Assembly: GCA_937919655.1 (NCBI GenBank)
Contig: CALFPJ010000096.1
Span: 1 to 64,000, forward strand
Length of the DNA: 64,000 nt
From: an uncultured Gemmatimonadales bacterium
GTDB taxonomy: Bacteria > Gemmatimonadota > Gemmatimonadetes > Longimicrobiales > Gaopeijiaceae
Direction: 5' to 3'
Shown here: positions 38,014 to 47,161 of the stretch, piece by piece
How the letters are laid out: each line of letters starts with the position of its first letter
Position numbering within the stretch: position 1 is the first letter of the stretch
The notes under the pieces: generated by a model
Database searches by the model: none
What the model was told of the DNA's origin: nothing
Seen by the model: the letters and a program-made list of their open reading frames with translations, nothing else
Made by a program: the position numbers and the translations under genes

Positions 38014-40092
38014 GTGACACGTGTACACCACGCCCTGATGCTTCTTGCCCTGTTCGGCCTCTTCGCACCCGCCGCATTGCGCGGGCAGGTGCCTGACTCC
38101 GTGGTCGTCATCGAGCCTGTGATGGTTCGGGTCCTTACCAGCGCGGTCGAGTCTGGCCTACCCTACTCCGTCTCGGTGACTGCTGGGACTGAACTGACGC
38201 GCAGCACGACCGGCGCGTTCCTCGAAGACGCGTTGCGGGCGGTCCCTGGGGTTCAGATTCAGAATCGTTACAACCTCGCGGTCGGGGAACGTCTTTCGAT
38301 TCGCGGTTTCGGGCCACGGGCGCAGTTTGGCATCAGGGGAATCCGCGTGCTGGTAGATGGTATCCCGGCTACGCTACCCGATGGACAGACCACAATCGAC
38401 CACCTCGACCTCGCAGGCTTGGATCGGGTCGAGGTCCTGCGTGGGCCAGCTGCCGCCCTTTACGGCAACGCTTCCGGGGGGGTGATCCACTTTCAGACTG
38501 TCGATCCCTCGCTGCGCCCCGCAGAGGCGACCGCACGGGTCGTAGGCGGTTCTTACGGACTGCTCAACGTTCAGGGAAGCGTGAGCGGCAAGGCTGGTTC
38601 GACCGGGTATCGAGTCGGGGTCTCCCGCCTCACCTATGACGGTTTTCGACGTGACCCCGTGGCGGATGATGGGCGTAGCTACGGTGGCGGGACTCGCGCC
38701 GTCGTGAACACGTCGTTCTCATTCCCGCTGAGTGGAGGCACGTTGAAGGTCGTCGCGAACGCGGTGGACCTCGACGCGGACAACCCAGGCTCTCTGTCCC
38801 AAACGCTCCTCGACCTAGGAGACCGTCAAGCGTACCGCTTCAACGTCTTGTCGGGTACGAGCAAGACGGTGCAACAGGGGCAGGCGGGGGCCTCGTGGAT
38901 GGGTCCCCTCGGAGACTGGAACGGGGAGATCGCGACCTGGGGTATTCGGCGAGATCTGTCCAACCCGATTCCGGGTTCGGTGGTGGACGTCCTTCGCAAC
39001 GCCGGCGGCGCTCGAGGCATCTTCCGACGTGAAATGGATGTTTCCGAAGGTACGCTGTACTTCGGTGGCGGCGTTGAAGGTGAGTTCCAGAGCGACCGCC
39101 GTCTCAATTTCGAAAATGATGGTGGGGCCAAGGGGCCGTTGAGCTTGTGGCAAGACGAGCGCGTCCTGGGCGGAGGAGTGTTCATGCAGGGACGCCTAGA
39201 TATGCGTTCCGGCATCTCGTTCTTGGCCGGACTACGGTACGACCGACTGAGATTCTCCGCCGACGACCATTTCGTCACCATCGACGATCCGGACGAGTCT
39301 GGCGCCCGCGTGATGGACGCCCTCAGTCCTTCGGCTGGTTTCGTCATCGACGCCGGGGAGAACTTCGAAATATTCACTTCGGTCGCGAGTTCCTTCGAAA
39401 CCCCGACCACCACCGAACTGGTCAACCAGTCGAGCGGCCTGGGGGGATTCAATGGGGCGCTTGAGCCTCAGAAGGGCTTAACCGTCGAAGGGGGACTCAG
39501 AGGGCGCGTGGGCAGATCGGCGACCGTGGAGTTGACCCTTTTCCAGACAGAGCTTGAGGACGAGCTGATCGCTTTTGAGATCCCCTCCGATCCGGGCCGC
39601 ACCTACTTCGAGAACGCAGGACGTTCTCTTCATCGTGGCTGGGAAATCTCGGCTGATACTCGCCTGGGGGACGCTTCGTCACTCCGCATCGCCTATACAC
39701 GTGTGAACGCCAGCTTCGTGAGCTTCGTCACCGATGATGCCGACTATTCGGGTAACGCGGTGCCCGGGCTCGCGCCCCAACGACTCGACGCCCTGTTTCA
39801 AGCCGAAGTCGGCCGTGGATTCGTTGAGCTGAGAGGCCTCTATCAGGGTGACATCCCAGTCGACAACGGGGGCAACTTCGCGTCTCCGTCCTACTTCTTG
39901 ATGGATGCGCGTGCGGGACTCGAAGACTTCGCGGTCGGAACACTCCAGATCTCACCGTTCGTCGGTGTCGCCAACCTTTTCGGCTGGACATACAACAGCT
40001 CGGTGATCGTCAACGCGTTTGGCTCCCGTTACTTCGAACCTGGGCCCGGGCGAACCTTCAGCATGGGAGCGGGCATTACCTTCGGGCGTTAG
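38014..40092 (+). CDS. TonB-dependent outer-membrane receptor
   Basis: A 692-residue TonB-dependent receptor with a signal peptide (MTRVHHALMLLALFGLFAPAALRGQ). The plug domain follows (TGAFLEDALRAVPGVQIQNRYN, RLSIRGFGPRAQFGIRGI, LPDGQTTIDHLDLAGLDRVEVLRGPAAALYGNASGG), then a 22-strand-type barrel (alternating hydrophobic strands) to residue 692. The plug resembles those of iron or cobalamin receptors, but substrate cannot be assigned; no TonB-box could be chosen with certainty. GTG start, ribosome site GAAGGGAGA within the preceding gene. The 3' end overlaps the convergent glycosidase gene by 17 bp. Confidence 0.92.
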   Translation: MTRVHHALMLLALFGLFAPAALRGQVPDSVVVIEPVMVRVLTSAVESGLPYSVSVTAGTELTRSTTGAFLEDALRAVPGVQIQNRYNLAVGERLSIRGFGPRAQFGIRGIRVLVDGIPATLPDGQTTIDHLDLAGLDRVEVLRGPAAALYGNASGGVIHFQTVDPSLRPAEATARVVGGSYGLLNVQGSVSGKAGSTGYRVGVSRLTYDGFRRDPVADDGRSYGGGTRAVVNTSFSFPLSGGTLKVVANAVDLDADNPGSLSQTLLDLGDRQAYRFNVLSGTSKTVQQGQAGASWMGPLGDWNGEIATWGIRRDLSNPIPGSVVDVLRNAGGARGIFRREMDVSEGTLYFGGGVEGEFQSDRRLNFENDGGAKGPLSLWQDERVLGGGVFMQGRLDMRSGISFLAGLRYDRLRFSADDHFVTIDDPDESGARVMDALSPSAGFVIDAGENFEIFTSVASSFETPTTTELVNQSSGLGGFNGALEPQKGLTVEGGLRGRVGRSATVELTLFQTELEDELIAFEIPSDPGRTYFENAGRSLHRGWEISADTRLGDASSLRIAYTRVNASFVSFVTDDADYSGNAVPGLAPQRLDALFQAEVGRGFVELRGLYQGDIPVDNGGNFASPSYFLMDARAGLEDFAVGTLQISPFVGVANLFGWTYNSSVIVNAFGSRYFEPGPGRTFSMGAGITFGR

Positions 40093-40984
40093 CACACGCG
40101 GACGCATCTCTTCGGAGTGCGAGGGCGTTGACCACGGGCCGCTCTCCGGTCGCATCTGACGGGCTGTTCACGGGACGTCCACGCAGGACCATTACAGACG
40201 ACCCTCCGCCGTCCAGATTCAGCGCCTCGTCAGCGCCTAGAGCTTCGAACAGCGTCGCGAGTTCAGGCAGTGTCATGCCACCGGAGTGCGGCGGTTGGCG
40301 TCCGTCTACGACGACCAGCCAAAGCCTGCCACCTTGGGAGTCATATCCCACGGCAGTGCGCGGGTGACGAGAGGCGGCAAAACTCGGTAACTCGATCACC
40401 CCGAGGTCGCCGACCCGGACACCCTCGCTCAACAGCTCGGGAAAGCCACCGACCGCCTCGGTCAGCCCGTCGCCGTTGCTCCGAGGAACCGACCAACCCA
40501 CGTCCAGTTCAGTGTCCGACACGGAGGGTGAACCGATCCACAGGGGCTCGTTCGCCCTCCAAGCGATGGCAGGCCGGGCCCCCGCAGCCCGCCGGACATT
40601 CCCATCGACGATCTCAGTGCCGACTGCAGCCCCCTCTGGGGTGAAGAAGTCGGCGTTGACAGCCACCAGCACGCCATCACCACGGCGCGCCACCATGGAC
40701 GTCACGGTCTCCCGCCCACGACCTCGATCTTCCCGGGCTTCTGCTTGAAGTACATCCAAAAACAGCTCACAGCGCGCGTCGATCGAGCTCTCCACTAGGT
40801 GGATCGCCCAAGGACCATCCGGCGACCAGAGATACCGGTACACCACGCCATCGCTGAGGCGAAGCGTCCGCACAGTGTCTGGATGGATGGCATCCATGAC
40901 GGAGAGAGGCAGACGCCTGCTGAGGCCCGGGGGGCTATCGGGCGGGGCACACCCAAAAACCGTACCCACCAGAAGAAGCACCAA
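40076..40984 (-). CDS. Phosphodiester glycosidase-like lipoprotein (NAGPA family)
   Basis: About 302 residues if started at TTG 40984 (GTG 40981 is equally possible); the frame runs on to 41431, but that part is opposite the next gene and is unlike a protein start. The short N-terminus is hydrophobic (LVLLLVGTVFGC), a lipobox ending in Cys. The family core is evident: VAVNADFFTP, GARPAIAWR, PRTAVGYDSQGGRLWLVVVDGRQ, GMTLPELATLFEALGADEALNLDGGGSSVMVLRG. NAGPA-type proteins cleave phosphodiester-linked sugars (such as teichoic or exopolysaccharide links). Substrate here is unknown. Confidence 0.75.
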   Translation of the reverse strand: MVLLLVGTVFGCAPPDSPPGLSRRLPLSVMDAIHPDTVRTLRLSDGVVYRYLWSPDGPWAIHLVESSIDARCELFLDVLQAEAREDRGRGRETVTSMVARRGDGVLVAVNADFFTPEGAAVGTEIVDGNVRRAAGARPAIAWRANEPLWIGSPSVSDTELDVGWSVPRSNGDGLTEAVGGFPELLSEGVRVGDLGVIELPSFAASRHPRTAVGYDSQGGRLWLVVVDGRQPPHSGGMTLPELATLFEALGADEALNLDGGGSSVMVLRGRPVNSPSDATGERPVVNALALRRDASACANARR

Positions 40985-41020
40985 GGCGAGTCGGGCGTAG
41001 ACCGCTTTGGGCGACGGGCC

Positions 41021-41036
41021 TATAATCCGGCTCCCA
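41021..41036 (+). promoter_or_regulatory. TATAAT -10 box, probable leaderless start
   Basis: Perfect TATAAT at 41021-41026, with TAGACC 17 bp upstream at 40998-41003 as a -35. The ATG of the following gene is only 9 bp past the -10 box, so the transcript would start at or near the AUG. Confidence 0.5.
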
Positions 41037-41557
41037 TGAAGAACCTGTCCTTCTCTCCACGCCGCGCCATTCTCGTAGTCGCCTTGTCGGCGGCCACGAT
41101 GCTGGCTCCGAACGTCGTTCAGGCCCAGGCCTCGGCGGCGGACGACCACATCCGGATTGGCGTTACCCTGGGCGGAATCAGCACGTTCGGCCTGGTCGTT
41201 GAGTTCTTCGATGGGAACCAAAGCCTGGACCTGACCGTCGGGACATTTTCGTTCCACGACTTGAGTATCTCGGCCGTGGCCAAGCGGTACGTCGGTTCCC
41301 ACGCCGGGAAGCTGTTCGTCGGCGGAGGGCTGTGGATAGTGCTGGCCAAACCCCCGGGAGAACGGCTCGGCGTTGCCGCAGTGGTACGCGCGCCCATCGG
41401 CGTCGACGTAACGCTCCGGACCGACCACCACCTCGGAGCGGCGGTCAATCTAAATCGAGCCCTCTTCGCCCGCCGCACAGACCCGCTGGACGATCTCCCG
41501 CTCAACAAAGGCCTCATCCCGCTTCCGGGCTTCTACTACAAGCTCGAGGTGCGCTGA
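41036..41557 (+). CDS. Small exported beta-barrel-like protein, unknown function
   Basis: A 173-residue protein from the ATG at 41036 (the upstream frame to 40799 lies opposite the glycosidase gene). A signal peptide is clear (MKNLSFSPRRAILVVALSAATMLAPNVVQAQA), followed by alternating strands: IRIGVTLGGISTFGLVVEFF, SLDLTVGTFSFHDLSISAVAKRY, KLFVGGGLWIVLAKP, GVDVTLRTDHHLGAAVNLNRALF. The pattern and the terminal GFYYKLEVR suggest a small outer-membrane barrel. No ribosome site, consistent with the leaderless promoter just upstream. I do not recognise a named family. Confidence 0.75.
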   Translation: MKNLSFSPRRAILVVALSAATMLAPNVVQAQASAADDHIRIGVTLGGISTFGLVVEFFDGNQSLDLTVGTFSFHDLSISAVAKRYVGSHAGKLFVGGGLWIVLAKPPGERLGVAAVVRAPIGVDVTLRTDHHLGAAVNLNRALFARRTDPLDDLPLNKGLIPLPGFYYKLEVR

Positions 41558-41586
41558 GGGGCCGCAGTCGTCGCACTCCTCGGCCG

Positions 41587-41841
41587 TCACCATTCTTCGG
41601 GCTGGTCCCACGGCTCCGACCAAAATTTCCGTTCTTCATCGTCGATTTCTTCGAGGTCGAGAGGCTGATCTTCGTGCGTGATCAAGACGCCTGTCCGCAA
41701 GATCTGGTCGACGTCGTCGTCGTCCACCAGTGGCGTGGCGCGACCGATGCTCTCCGTGAGCCGCACACGAAGGCTCACGCCTGCCGCGAACATCAAGACT
41801 GTCAGACCGGTCCAAAATCCGAGCCAAAAGAGTACGAGCAT
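41587..41841 (-). CDS. Small single-pass membrane protein, unknown function
   Basis: 84 residues: one N-terminal membrane segment (LFWLGFWTGLTVLMFAAGVSL) then a strongly acidic cytoplasmic tail (DDDDVDQILRTGVLITHEDQPLDLEEIDDEE) ending in WSEPWDQPEEW. It lies between the threonine synthase gene (18 bp upstream on the same strand) and the small barrel gene. No family recognised; the biased composition and adjacency support a real gene. Confidence 0.7.
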   Translation of the reverse strand: MLVLFWLGFWTGLTVLMFAAGVSLRVRLTESIGRATPLVDDDDVDQILRTGVLITHEDQPLDLEEIDDEERKFWSEPWDQPEEW

Positions 41842-41858
41842 CAGCGCGCCCTAGGCGT

Positions 41859-43049
41859 TCAGTCGAGCGGGGTCGATCCAACGTACTTGAGACCACTACC
41901 GGTGTTGAACAGAACAACCTCGTCGTCGGGCGTGATCATACCCTTTTCAAGAAGTATCGGCACAGCCGCCGCAGTTGCGCCACCTTCGGGGGCAGCGAAG
42001 ATGCCCGTGTCCGCACCCAGACGCAGGACCCATTCGGCCATCAAGTGATCCGGGACGGCGACCGCTCCTCCACCGCTCTCTCGGAGCGCACGCAAGATCA
42101 AGAAGTCCCCGACCGCCCCGGGAACTCGAAGACCCGAGGCATAGGTAGAAGCCCCCTCCCACGTTTCCGCATGCTCCGCGCCGGACTCCCAGGCTCGCAC
42201 CATAGGCGCACACCCTGCCGCTTGCACGGTGAACATCTTGGGGCGCTCCGAGCCGATCCAGCCCAGGCGCTCCATCTCGTCGAAGGCCTTCCACATTCCG
42301 ATCATCCCAGTCCCTCCGCCCGTCGGATAAACGATGGCGTCCGGCAGGCGCCCTCCGAGCTGCTCTCGCAGTTCATAACCCATCGTCTTCTTCCCCTCGA
42401 CCCGGTACGGCTCCTTGAGGGTGGAGAGATCGAACCAACCATGCTTCTCAACGCCCGCCTTCACGATCTTTCCGCAGTCGCTGATCAGGCCTTCGATGAG
42501 CTGCACATCCGCTCCGAGAGCGGCCATCTCTTGCAGGATCGGGGCGGGTGTGTCTGTGGGTACCACCACATGGACGGGCAGGCCTGCGGCAGCACCATAG
42601 GCGGCCGCGGCGCTTCCCGCGTTACCGGCCGACGGTAGTGCGAGTTCTTCAGCCCCTAACTCAAGCGCTCTCGAGACCGCGAGACATAGGCCGCGGTCCT
42701 TGAAGCTCCCTGTGGGGTTCTGCCCCTCATCCTTGATCCACAACTTGCGCACGCCCAGGCGGGCCGCGGTGCGGTGAGCATCGATCATCGGCGACCAGCC
42801 CTCTCCCAACTTGATTTGGGCGGCTCGATTCCTAACGGGAAGCACCTCTTCATAGCGCCATAGGTCGGCACTGCGGCACGCGACGAGCTCGGGGGTAAAC
42901 CGATCTGCGATCGCGTCCAAGTCGTAACGAGCGAACAACGGCTTGCCTACCCTGGAGAGCCCAATCAACTGTTCGCTTTCGACTCGCTCACCTGTACCCA
43001 TGCACTCGAGGTGACTAGCGCCGGGCAACTGATTTGAATCGGCCATCAT
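41859..43049 (-). CDS. thrC: Threonine synthase
   Basis: A 396-residue PLP-dependent threonine synthase, which turns O-phosphohomoserine into threonine. The Schiff-base lysine is Lys117 in QNPTGSFKDRGL, and the PLP phosphate loop is YPTGGGTGMIGM; other blocks are ALPSAGNAGSAAAAYGA and VLFNTGSGLKY. The N-terminal CMGTGE segment is a degenerate version of the zinc-ribbon-like start found in many ThrC. Its start overlaps the stop of the upstream ABC permease gene. Confidence 0.93.
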   Translation of the reverse strand: MMADSNQLPGASHLECMGTGERVESEQLIGLSRVGKPLFARYDLDAIADRFTPELVACRSADLWRYEEVLPVRNRAAQIKLGEGWSPMIDAHRTAARLGVRKLWIKDEGQNPTGSFKDRGLCLAVSRALELGAEELALPSAGNAGSAAAAYGAAAGLPVHVVVPTDTPAPILQEMAALGADVQLIEGLISDCGKIVKAGVEKHGWFDLSTLKEPYRVEGKKTMGYELREQLGGRLPDAIVYPTGGGTGMIGMWKAFDEMERLGWIGSERPKMFTVQAAGCAPMVRAWESGAEHAETWEGASTYASGLRVPGAVGDFLILRALRESGGGAVAVPDHLMAEWVLRLGADTGIFAAPEGGATAAAVPILLEKGMITPDDEVVLFNTGSGLKYVGSTPLD

Positions 43050-45058
43050 GTCTCGCTTCTTGTCGGAAGGGCGTTCATTAGTCGAAACCCAGTGAAGAGT
43101 GCGATCGCGGCGAAGGGAAGCAGCCAGAGCGGAGGAGGCGCCTCCGGATTGGAGAACGACTCACGCAGCCCTGGTGACGACGCCAACACCACGATCGTTG
43201 CGTTGTTCAGTAGGTGCATGATCATCCCGACCCAAATGGAGCCGGTCCGCCACACTGCCCACGCGATCACGATACCTAAGGAGGCCGTCGGGAGGAACTG
43301 GATCACGGTCTCGAATGAGAGATGGAATACGCCGAAGATGATGCCGTTCAAGAGCACTACGCGCCATGGCTCCATGGAACGGGTGCCCCCCAGCAGGACG
43401 CCCCTGAACACCGTCTCTTCACAGATCGCCGGAGTGACCGCCAGCACGAGAAGGAGCCACGCCAGCTTCGGTAGGGACTCTGCGGTGACGAGTTCCTCAA
43501 GTCCCTCCAAGAATTCCCATGGAATGGGGATGACGTGGCTCTGGAGCCAGCCAATGAGCCAGGCCGCAGGAGTCGCCCCCGCAATGAGCAATACCGCTCC
43601 CGCGAGCGCCCGATGATTCGGACGCCGAAGCGACAACGTCTCGCGAACGTCAAATCCCCCCAACCAAACGAAAAGCACGGCCGGGAGCAGGAGAAGGGTC
43701 CATTCCGCAGCCAGAAGCCCGCCCATGCCGAGTCGGATCTGAAGCTGGAAACCACCGTAGAAGTACAGCAAAGCCACGAACACCACGAACGCGAGCGCCT
43801 GATCTGGCCTAGGGACGCCAGCGCCACGGCCACGCAGTCGGATGCGCTCAATCCAGGACGGGGCATCCTGGGGTACGGGCTGCTCGGCTCCACCGAACAG
43901 GATTCGTTCATCTCCAAACGCTCTCACAGCGAACACCAGCGCAGCCGCGGCGTAAGCCGCCGTCGAGCCGAGGACCAGCGCTCCGGTGAAAAACCCGGCG
44001 TCACCGGTCATTAGGTCGCGAAAGAAGAACGAGACCCCCGCCACGGGTGTGATCGCGAGGAGAGGTCCAAATTCGATGCCCGGGAAGATCGGCAACATCG
44101 CAGGAATCACGACGAGCATTGAGACCGGCGTGAGCGCATTTTGGGCCTCTTTGAACGACGTGGACCGCACCGCGAGCCCGAGGAAGATCGCCCCGAACAA
44201 CACGGCCAGCGGGACGAGCGTCAGGAAGATGATCCCGATCGAGGCAATGGGGATCGAGACCTCCAGACCCACGGCTCCGGCGAATTGAAGCATCCCTGTT
44301 TGGAATATGAGAATCATGCTGCCAAGGTTGAGCCCGGCGACCACGACACCGATGATCGCGACGGTGACGAACTTGCCGGCTACGATCGCGCGAGGGGGCA
44401 CCGGCGCCGTAAGCAGCGTCTCCAGCGTCCCACGTTCCTTTTCCCCCGCCGCCAAGTCGATGGCAGGATAGAAGGTGCCAAGAAGCGTCATGACCACCAG
44501 GAGGAGTGGGAGTAGGCGACCCAGGGTGTAGCCTCCGACCTCCTCAGGCCGTGCGATTGACGAGTCTGCCATCGCGACGGGTGTCGCGAACGAGGTGGGA
44601 AGTCCCTCCGACTCCAGCCGCTGGGCGAGCAGCGCGTCACCCCAATTACCGATGACGTTAGAGAGCGCCCGGTGTCCGCGCTGCGATCGGTCCGAAGTCG
44701 CGTCGAAAAGCAGCGTGACATCTCGCGTGTCCTCCGGCCCGCCGGAGGCCCCAACGATCGCAACCGCACTCACCGAATTCGAGCGAATCGCCGCCTCTGG
44801 TTCTCCTGCGAATTCGACGAGCCGAATCGATTCACTCTCACGGATGAGATCGAGAAGCTCCGGCGGCGCAGTTCCCATCACTGCGACCGCCGCCGGATCC
44901 GCTTCCAGCTGTCGCATTCCGAACAGAAGGAGCTGCTCACTTACGATGAGGAGTACCGGATAGAGCAGGACCGGCACCACAATCATCATCAGCAACGTCC
45001 GCCGGTCGCGCAGCGTCTCGCGGAGTTCCTTCCTACAGACGATCCACCACGGACTCAT
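43046..45058 (-). CDS. ABC-2 permease fused to CPBP (CAAX-like) intramembrane protease
   Basis: A 670-residue double-domain membrane protein. Residues 1-~400 are a NatB/ABC-2 export permease (WWIVCRKELRETLRDRRTLLMMIVVPVLLYPVLL, LAAGEKERGTLETLLTAPVPP). The last ~240 residues are a CPBP protease with its motifs: EETVFRG at 547-553, then FGVFHLS and HLLNN, which hold the catalytic Glu and His residues. The domain order places the protease in the same membrane unit as the exporter. The preceding gene is the matching ATPase (ATGA overlap), so this is one exporter with a built-in protease, possibly processing the exported peptide. Confidence 0.9.
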   Translation of the reverse strand: MSPWWIVCRKELRETLRDRRTLLMMIVVPVLLYPVLLIVSEQLLLFGMRQLEADPAAVAVMGTAPPELLDLIRESESIRLVEFAGEPEAAIRSNSVSAVAIVGASGGPEDTRDVTLLFDATSDRSQRGHRALSNVIGNWGDALLAQRLESEGLPTSFATPVAMADSSIARPEEVGGYTLGRLLPLLLVVMTLLGTFYPAIDLAAGEKERGTLETLLTAPVPPRAIVAGKFVTVAIIGVVVAGLNLGSMILIFQTGMLQFAGAVGLEVSIPIASIGIIFLTLVPLAVLFGAIFLGLAVRSTSFKEAQNALTPVSMLVVIPAMLPIFPGIEFGPLLAITPVAGVSFFFRDLMTGDAGFFTGALVLGSTAAYAAAALVFAVRAFGDERILFGGAEQPVPQDAPSWIERIRLRGRGAGVPRPDQALAFVVFVALLYFYGGFQLQIRLGMGGLLAAEWTLLLLPAVLFVWLGGFDVRETLSLRRPNHRALAGAVLLIAGATPAAWLIGWLQSHVIPIPWEFLEGLEELVTAESLPKLAWLLLVLAVTPAICEETVFRGVLLGGTRSMEPWRVVLLNGIIFGVFHLSFETVIQFLPTASLGIVIAWAVWRTGSIWVGMIMHLLNNATIVVLASSPGLRESFSNPEAPPPLWLLPFAAIALFTGFRLMNALPTRSET

Positions 45059-45780
45059 GCCTGAGACTCGGTGACGAGATCAAGAAAGGCACGCGCCAGG
45101 GTCGGAGCACCCCTACTCGCGACCAATTCGGCCGGGCTGCCTTCGGCGACAAGTCGACCCTTGCCGAGCACCCCGACCCGATCAGCAAGGAGATCAACCT
45201 CGTCCATCTGATGGGTGGAGAAGAGTATGGCTTTCCCCCGCTCCCGTTCCCGCCGAATAAAGTCGTAGATCGTCTGCCCGCTCAGTACATCGAGCCCCAG
45301 GGTCGGCTCGTCGAGAATGAGCACTGGCGGGTCATGCACGAGCGCGCGGGCCAGAGAGACGCGCTGGCGTTGGCCGGTCGACAGCCGGCCGCACAGGCGG
45401 CCTGCGAAGTCGCCGATACCGAACAGCTCAATGAGTTCATCTAGGCGGGCCTCCAGCACTCGGGCGTCAAGCCCCTGAAGCATGCCGAAGTAGCCGATCA
45501 TCTCTCTCGCCGTCAGACGTTCATACAGCCCCATCGAGGCCGCGAGAAACGCCAATCGCCGGCGGGCGCCCAAAGGATCATGGGTCACGTCCACGCCGCA
45601 GATCGCTGCGCTCCCCCCATCCGGAGTCAGAAGAGTCGCCAGACAACGAAGAGCGGTGGTCTTGCCGGCACCGTTCGGGCCCAGAAGGGCGTACACCTCC
45701 CCAGCCTCAACGCTAAGGCTGAGGCGATCGACCGCCTTGAGCGGGCCATACGCTTTGGTGATGTCGTGCAGGCGGATCAT
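45055..45780 (-). CDS. ABC transporter ATP-binding protein (NatA-like)
   Basis: 241 residues from the ATG at 45780 (in-frame upstream ATG 45846 gives a non-homologous tail). ABC ATPase motifs: Walker A LLGPNGAGKTTALRC, signature LSTGQRQRVSLARAL, Walker B VLILDEPTLGLD, switch His in LFSTHQMDE. It pairs with the permease-protease downstream, overlapping by 4 bp. Probable Na+ or peptide/antibiotic exporter. Confidence 0.95.
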   Translation of the reverse strand: MIRLHDITKAYGPLKAVDRLSLSVEAGEVYALLGPNGAGKTTALRCLATLLTPDGGSAAICGVDVTHDPLGARRRLAFLAASMGLYERLTAREMIGYFGMLQGLDARVLEARLDELIELFGIGDFAGRLCGRLSTGQRQRVSLARALVHDPPVLILDEPTLGLDVLSGQTIYDFIRRERERGKAILFSTHQMDEVDLLADRVGVLGKGRLVAEGSPAELVASRGAPTLARAFLDLVTESQA

Positions 45781-45917
45781 GGTTCGGCGTCCCGAACTCT
45801 GGCTGAGCGAACGGGTAGATGAAGCTGGAGCGGAGGAACGGCACACTAGACGCCCAGCACCAAATCTACAACAGTAAAAGCAACCCTCCCCAGCCCCTTT
45901 GGCATCGTAGTGGTCGC

Positions 45918-46499
45918 ATGCAAGACATATCTGCGGGAACGTCCGAGAGTCAGCTGATTAGGCTGGCCGCTGATGGTGAGGCCCGCGCGATCCGGACCCT
46001 TTACGACCGGTACGCGCCGCGGGTCTATGCTGTAGTACGCAGGATCGCCGGTGACGACGACCTCGCTCAGGACTACGCTCAGGAGGCTTGGATCAGGGCC
46101 ATTAGGGCGCTTCCGACCTTCCGGGGAGATGCACGTTTCTCGACATGGCTACATCGAATCGCGGTGAACGCGGCGCTTCAGGCGCTCCGGAAGTCGGAGA
46201 CGAGAAGGAAGCGAGAAGCGCCTATTCCAGATCAGATTCCGATCGCCCCGAACGGGGGGGATGCGCTGCTCCAGAAGCAGTTGGAGCGGGCTTTGGACAC
46301 ACTCCCTGAGGGCATGCGACGGGTGCTGATGCTCCACGACGTGGAGGGCTTTACACACGAAGAGATCGGAGACTCCCTTGGGGTGACCTCCGGCACATCG
46401 AAGTCACAGCTTTTCAAGGCCCGAGCAAAAATGAGAGATCTACTCACCACCTTGGCCGGCGCATCGCAGGAAAATGGAGCAGAAGCATGGAGCATCTGA
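45918..46499 (+). CDS. ECF-family RNA polymerase sigma factor
   Basis: 193 residues from the ATG at 45918 (an upstream ATG at 45819 would overlap the ABC gene promoter). Sigma-2 region: LYDRYAPRVYAVVRRIAGDDDLAQDYAQEAWIRAIRALPTFRG, with WLHRIAVNAALQALRK; sigma-4 helix-turn-helix: LDTLPEGMRRVLMLHDVEGFTHEEIGDSLGVTSGTSKSQLFKARAKMR. It overlaps the following anti-sigma gene by 13 bp, so the two are translated together. It is divergent from the ABC exporter operon. Confidence 0.93.
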   Translation: MQDISAGTSESQLIRLAADGEARAIRTLYDRYAPRVYAVVRRIAGDDDLAQDYAQEAWIRAIRALPTFRGDARFSTWLHRIAVNAALQALRKSETRRKREAPIPDQIPIAPNGGDALLQKQLERALDTLPEGMRRVLMLHDVEGFTHEEIGDSLGVTSGTSKSQLFKARAKMRDLLTTLAGASQENGAEAWSI

Positions 46500-47161
46500 A
46501 CGCTGAAAAACTGGCACAGCTCGTGGACAACGTCCCCGAGCCGGCAGAGGCCGCACACCTCACGGCCTGTGAAGTGTGTACCACCGAGCTGGCAGCCCTT
46601 CGAGCGCAGACCGATGCGCTTGGAGCCCTCCCGGACCTTATGCCGCCGCTGGGCGATTGGCACGTGATTGAGGCACGGCTCCGATCGGAGGGACTCCTCG
46701 CACATCAGGGTCGGTTCCAGAAGCTCGGGCTGGCCCAGACGCCTGAGTGGATGAAGATCGCCGCCGCCATTTTGCTCTTCCTAGGTGGAACAGGAACCGG
46801 CATGACGCTGGCTAGTACTGGTGGGCCACAGGAACTCGGCGACCTGGCTCTGATGTCCGACGCTACCATGTTCGCGAGTTCCCAGACGATCGATGATGCG
46901 GCCTCAACCGTGCGGATCGCCGAACAAAACTACGTATCCGCGCTCGCCCGATATCGTGAGCTCCTCTTGAATGAATCGGGGGTAGAGCGAGGGGTGGATC
47001 CCTTGAGCCGGTACGCCGCACTCGAGCATTTGGCTGCCGTCAGCCAGGCGGCTGTCCGTCAGGCTCCGGGCGACCCCTACCTCAACGGGCTGCTCGCATC
47101 TGTTCTTGGTGAGCGCGAGGCGACTGCACGAATGGTCTCCAGCAGGAACAATTGGTTCTAA
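46487..47161 (+). CDS. Putative anti-sigma factor with HxxxCxxC zinc motif
   Basis: 224 residues: an N-terminal zinc-finger-like motif H24-x3-C28-x2-C31 (AAHLTACEVCTTELA), as in ZAS-type anti-sigma factors; a single membrane helix at about 88-110 (WMKIAAAILLFLGGTGTGMTLAS), and a C-terminal periplasmic helical part. It overlaps the ECF gene upstream by 13 bp and the PDZ gene downstream by 1 bp (TAATG), the arrangement expected for membrane-anchored control of the sigma factor. Confidence 0.85.
   Translation: MEHLNAEKLAQLVDNVPEPAEAAHLTACEVCTTELAALRAQTDALGALPDLMPPLGDWHVIEARLRSEGLLAHQGRFQKLGLAQTPEWMKIAAAILLFLGGTGTGMTLASTGGPQELGDLALMSDATMFASSQTIDDAASTVRIAEQNYVSALARYRELLLNESGVERGVDPLSRYAALEHLAAVSQAAVRQAPGDPYLNGLLASVLGEREATARMVSSRNNWF

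Noticed and set aside
40985-41431. N-terminal extension of the phosphodiester glycosidase frame
   Set aside because: Antisense to the small barrel gene and unlike a protein; the lipobox start near 40984 is better.
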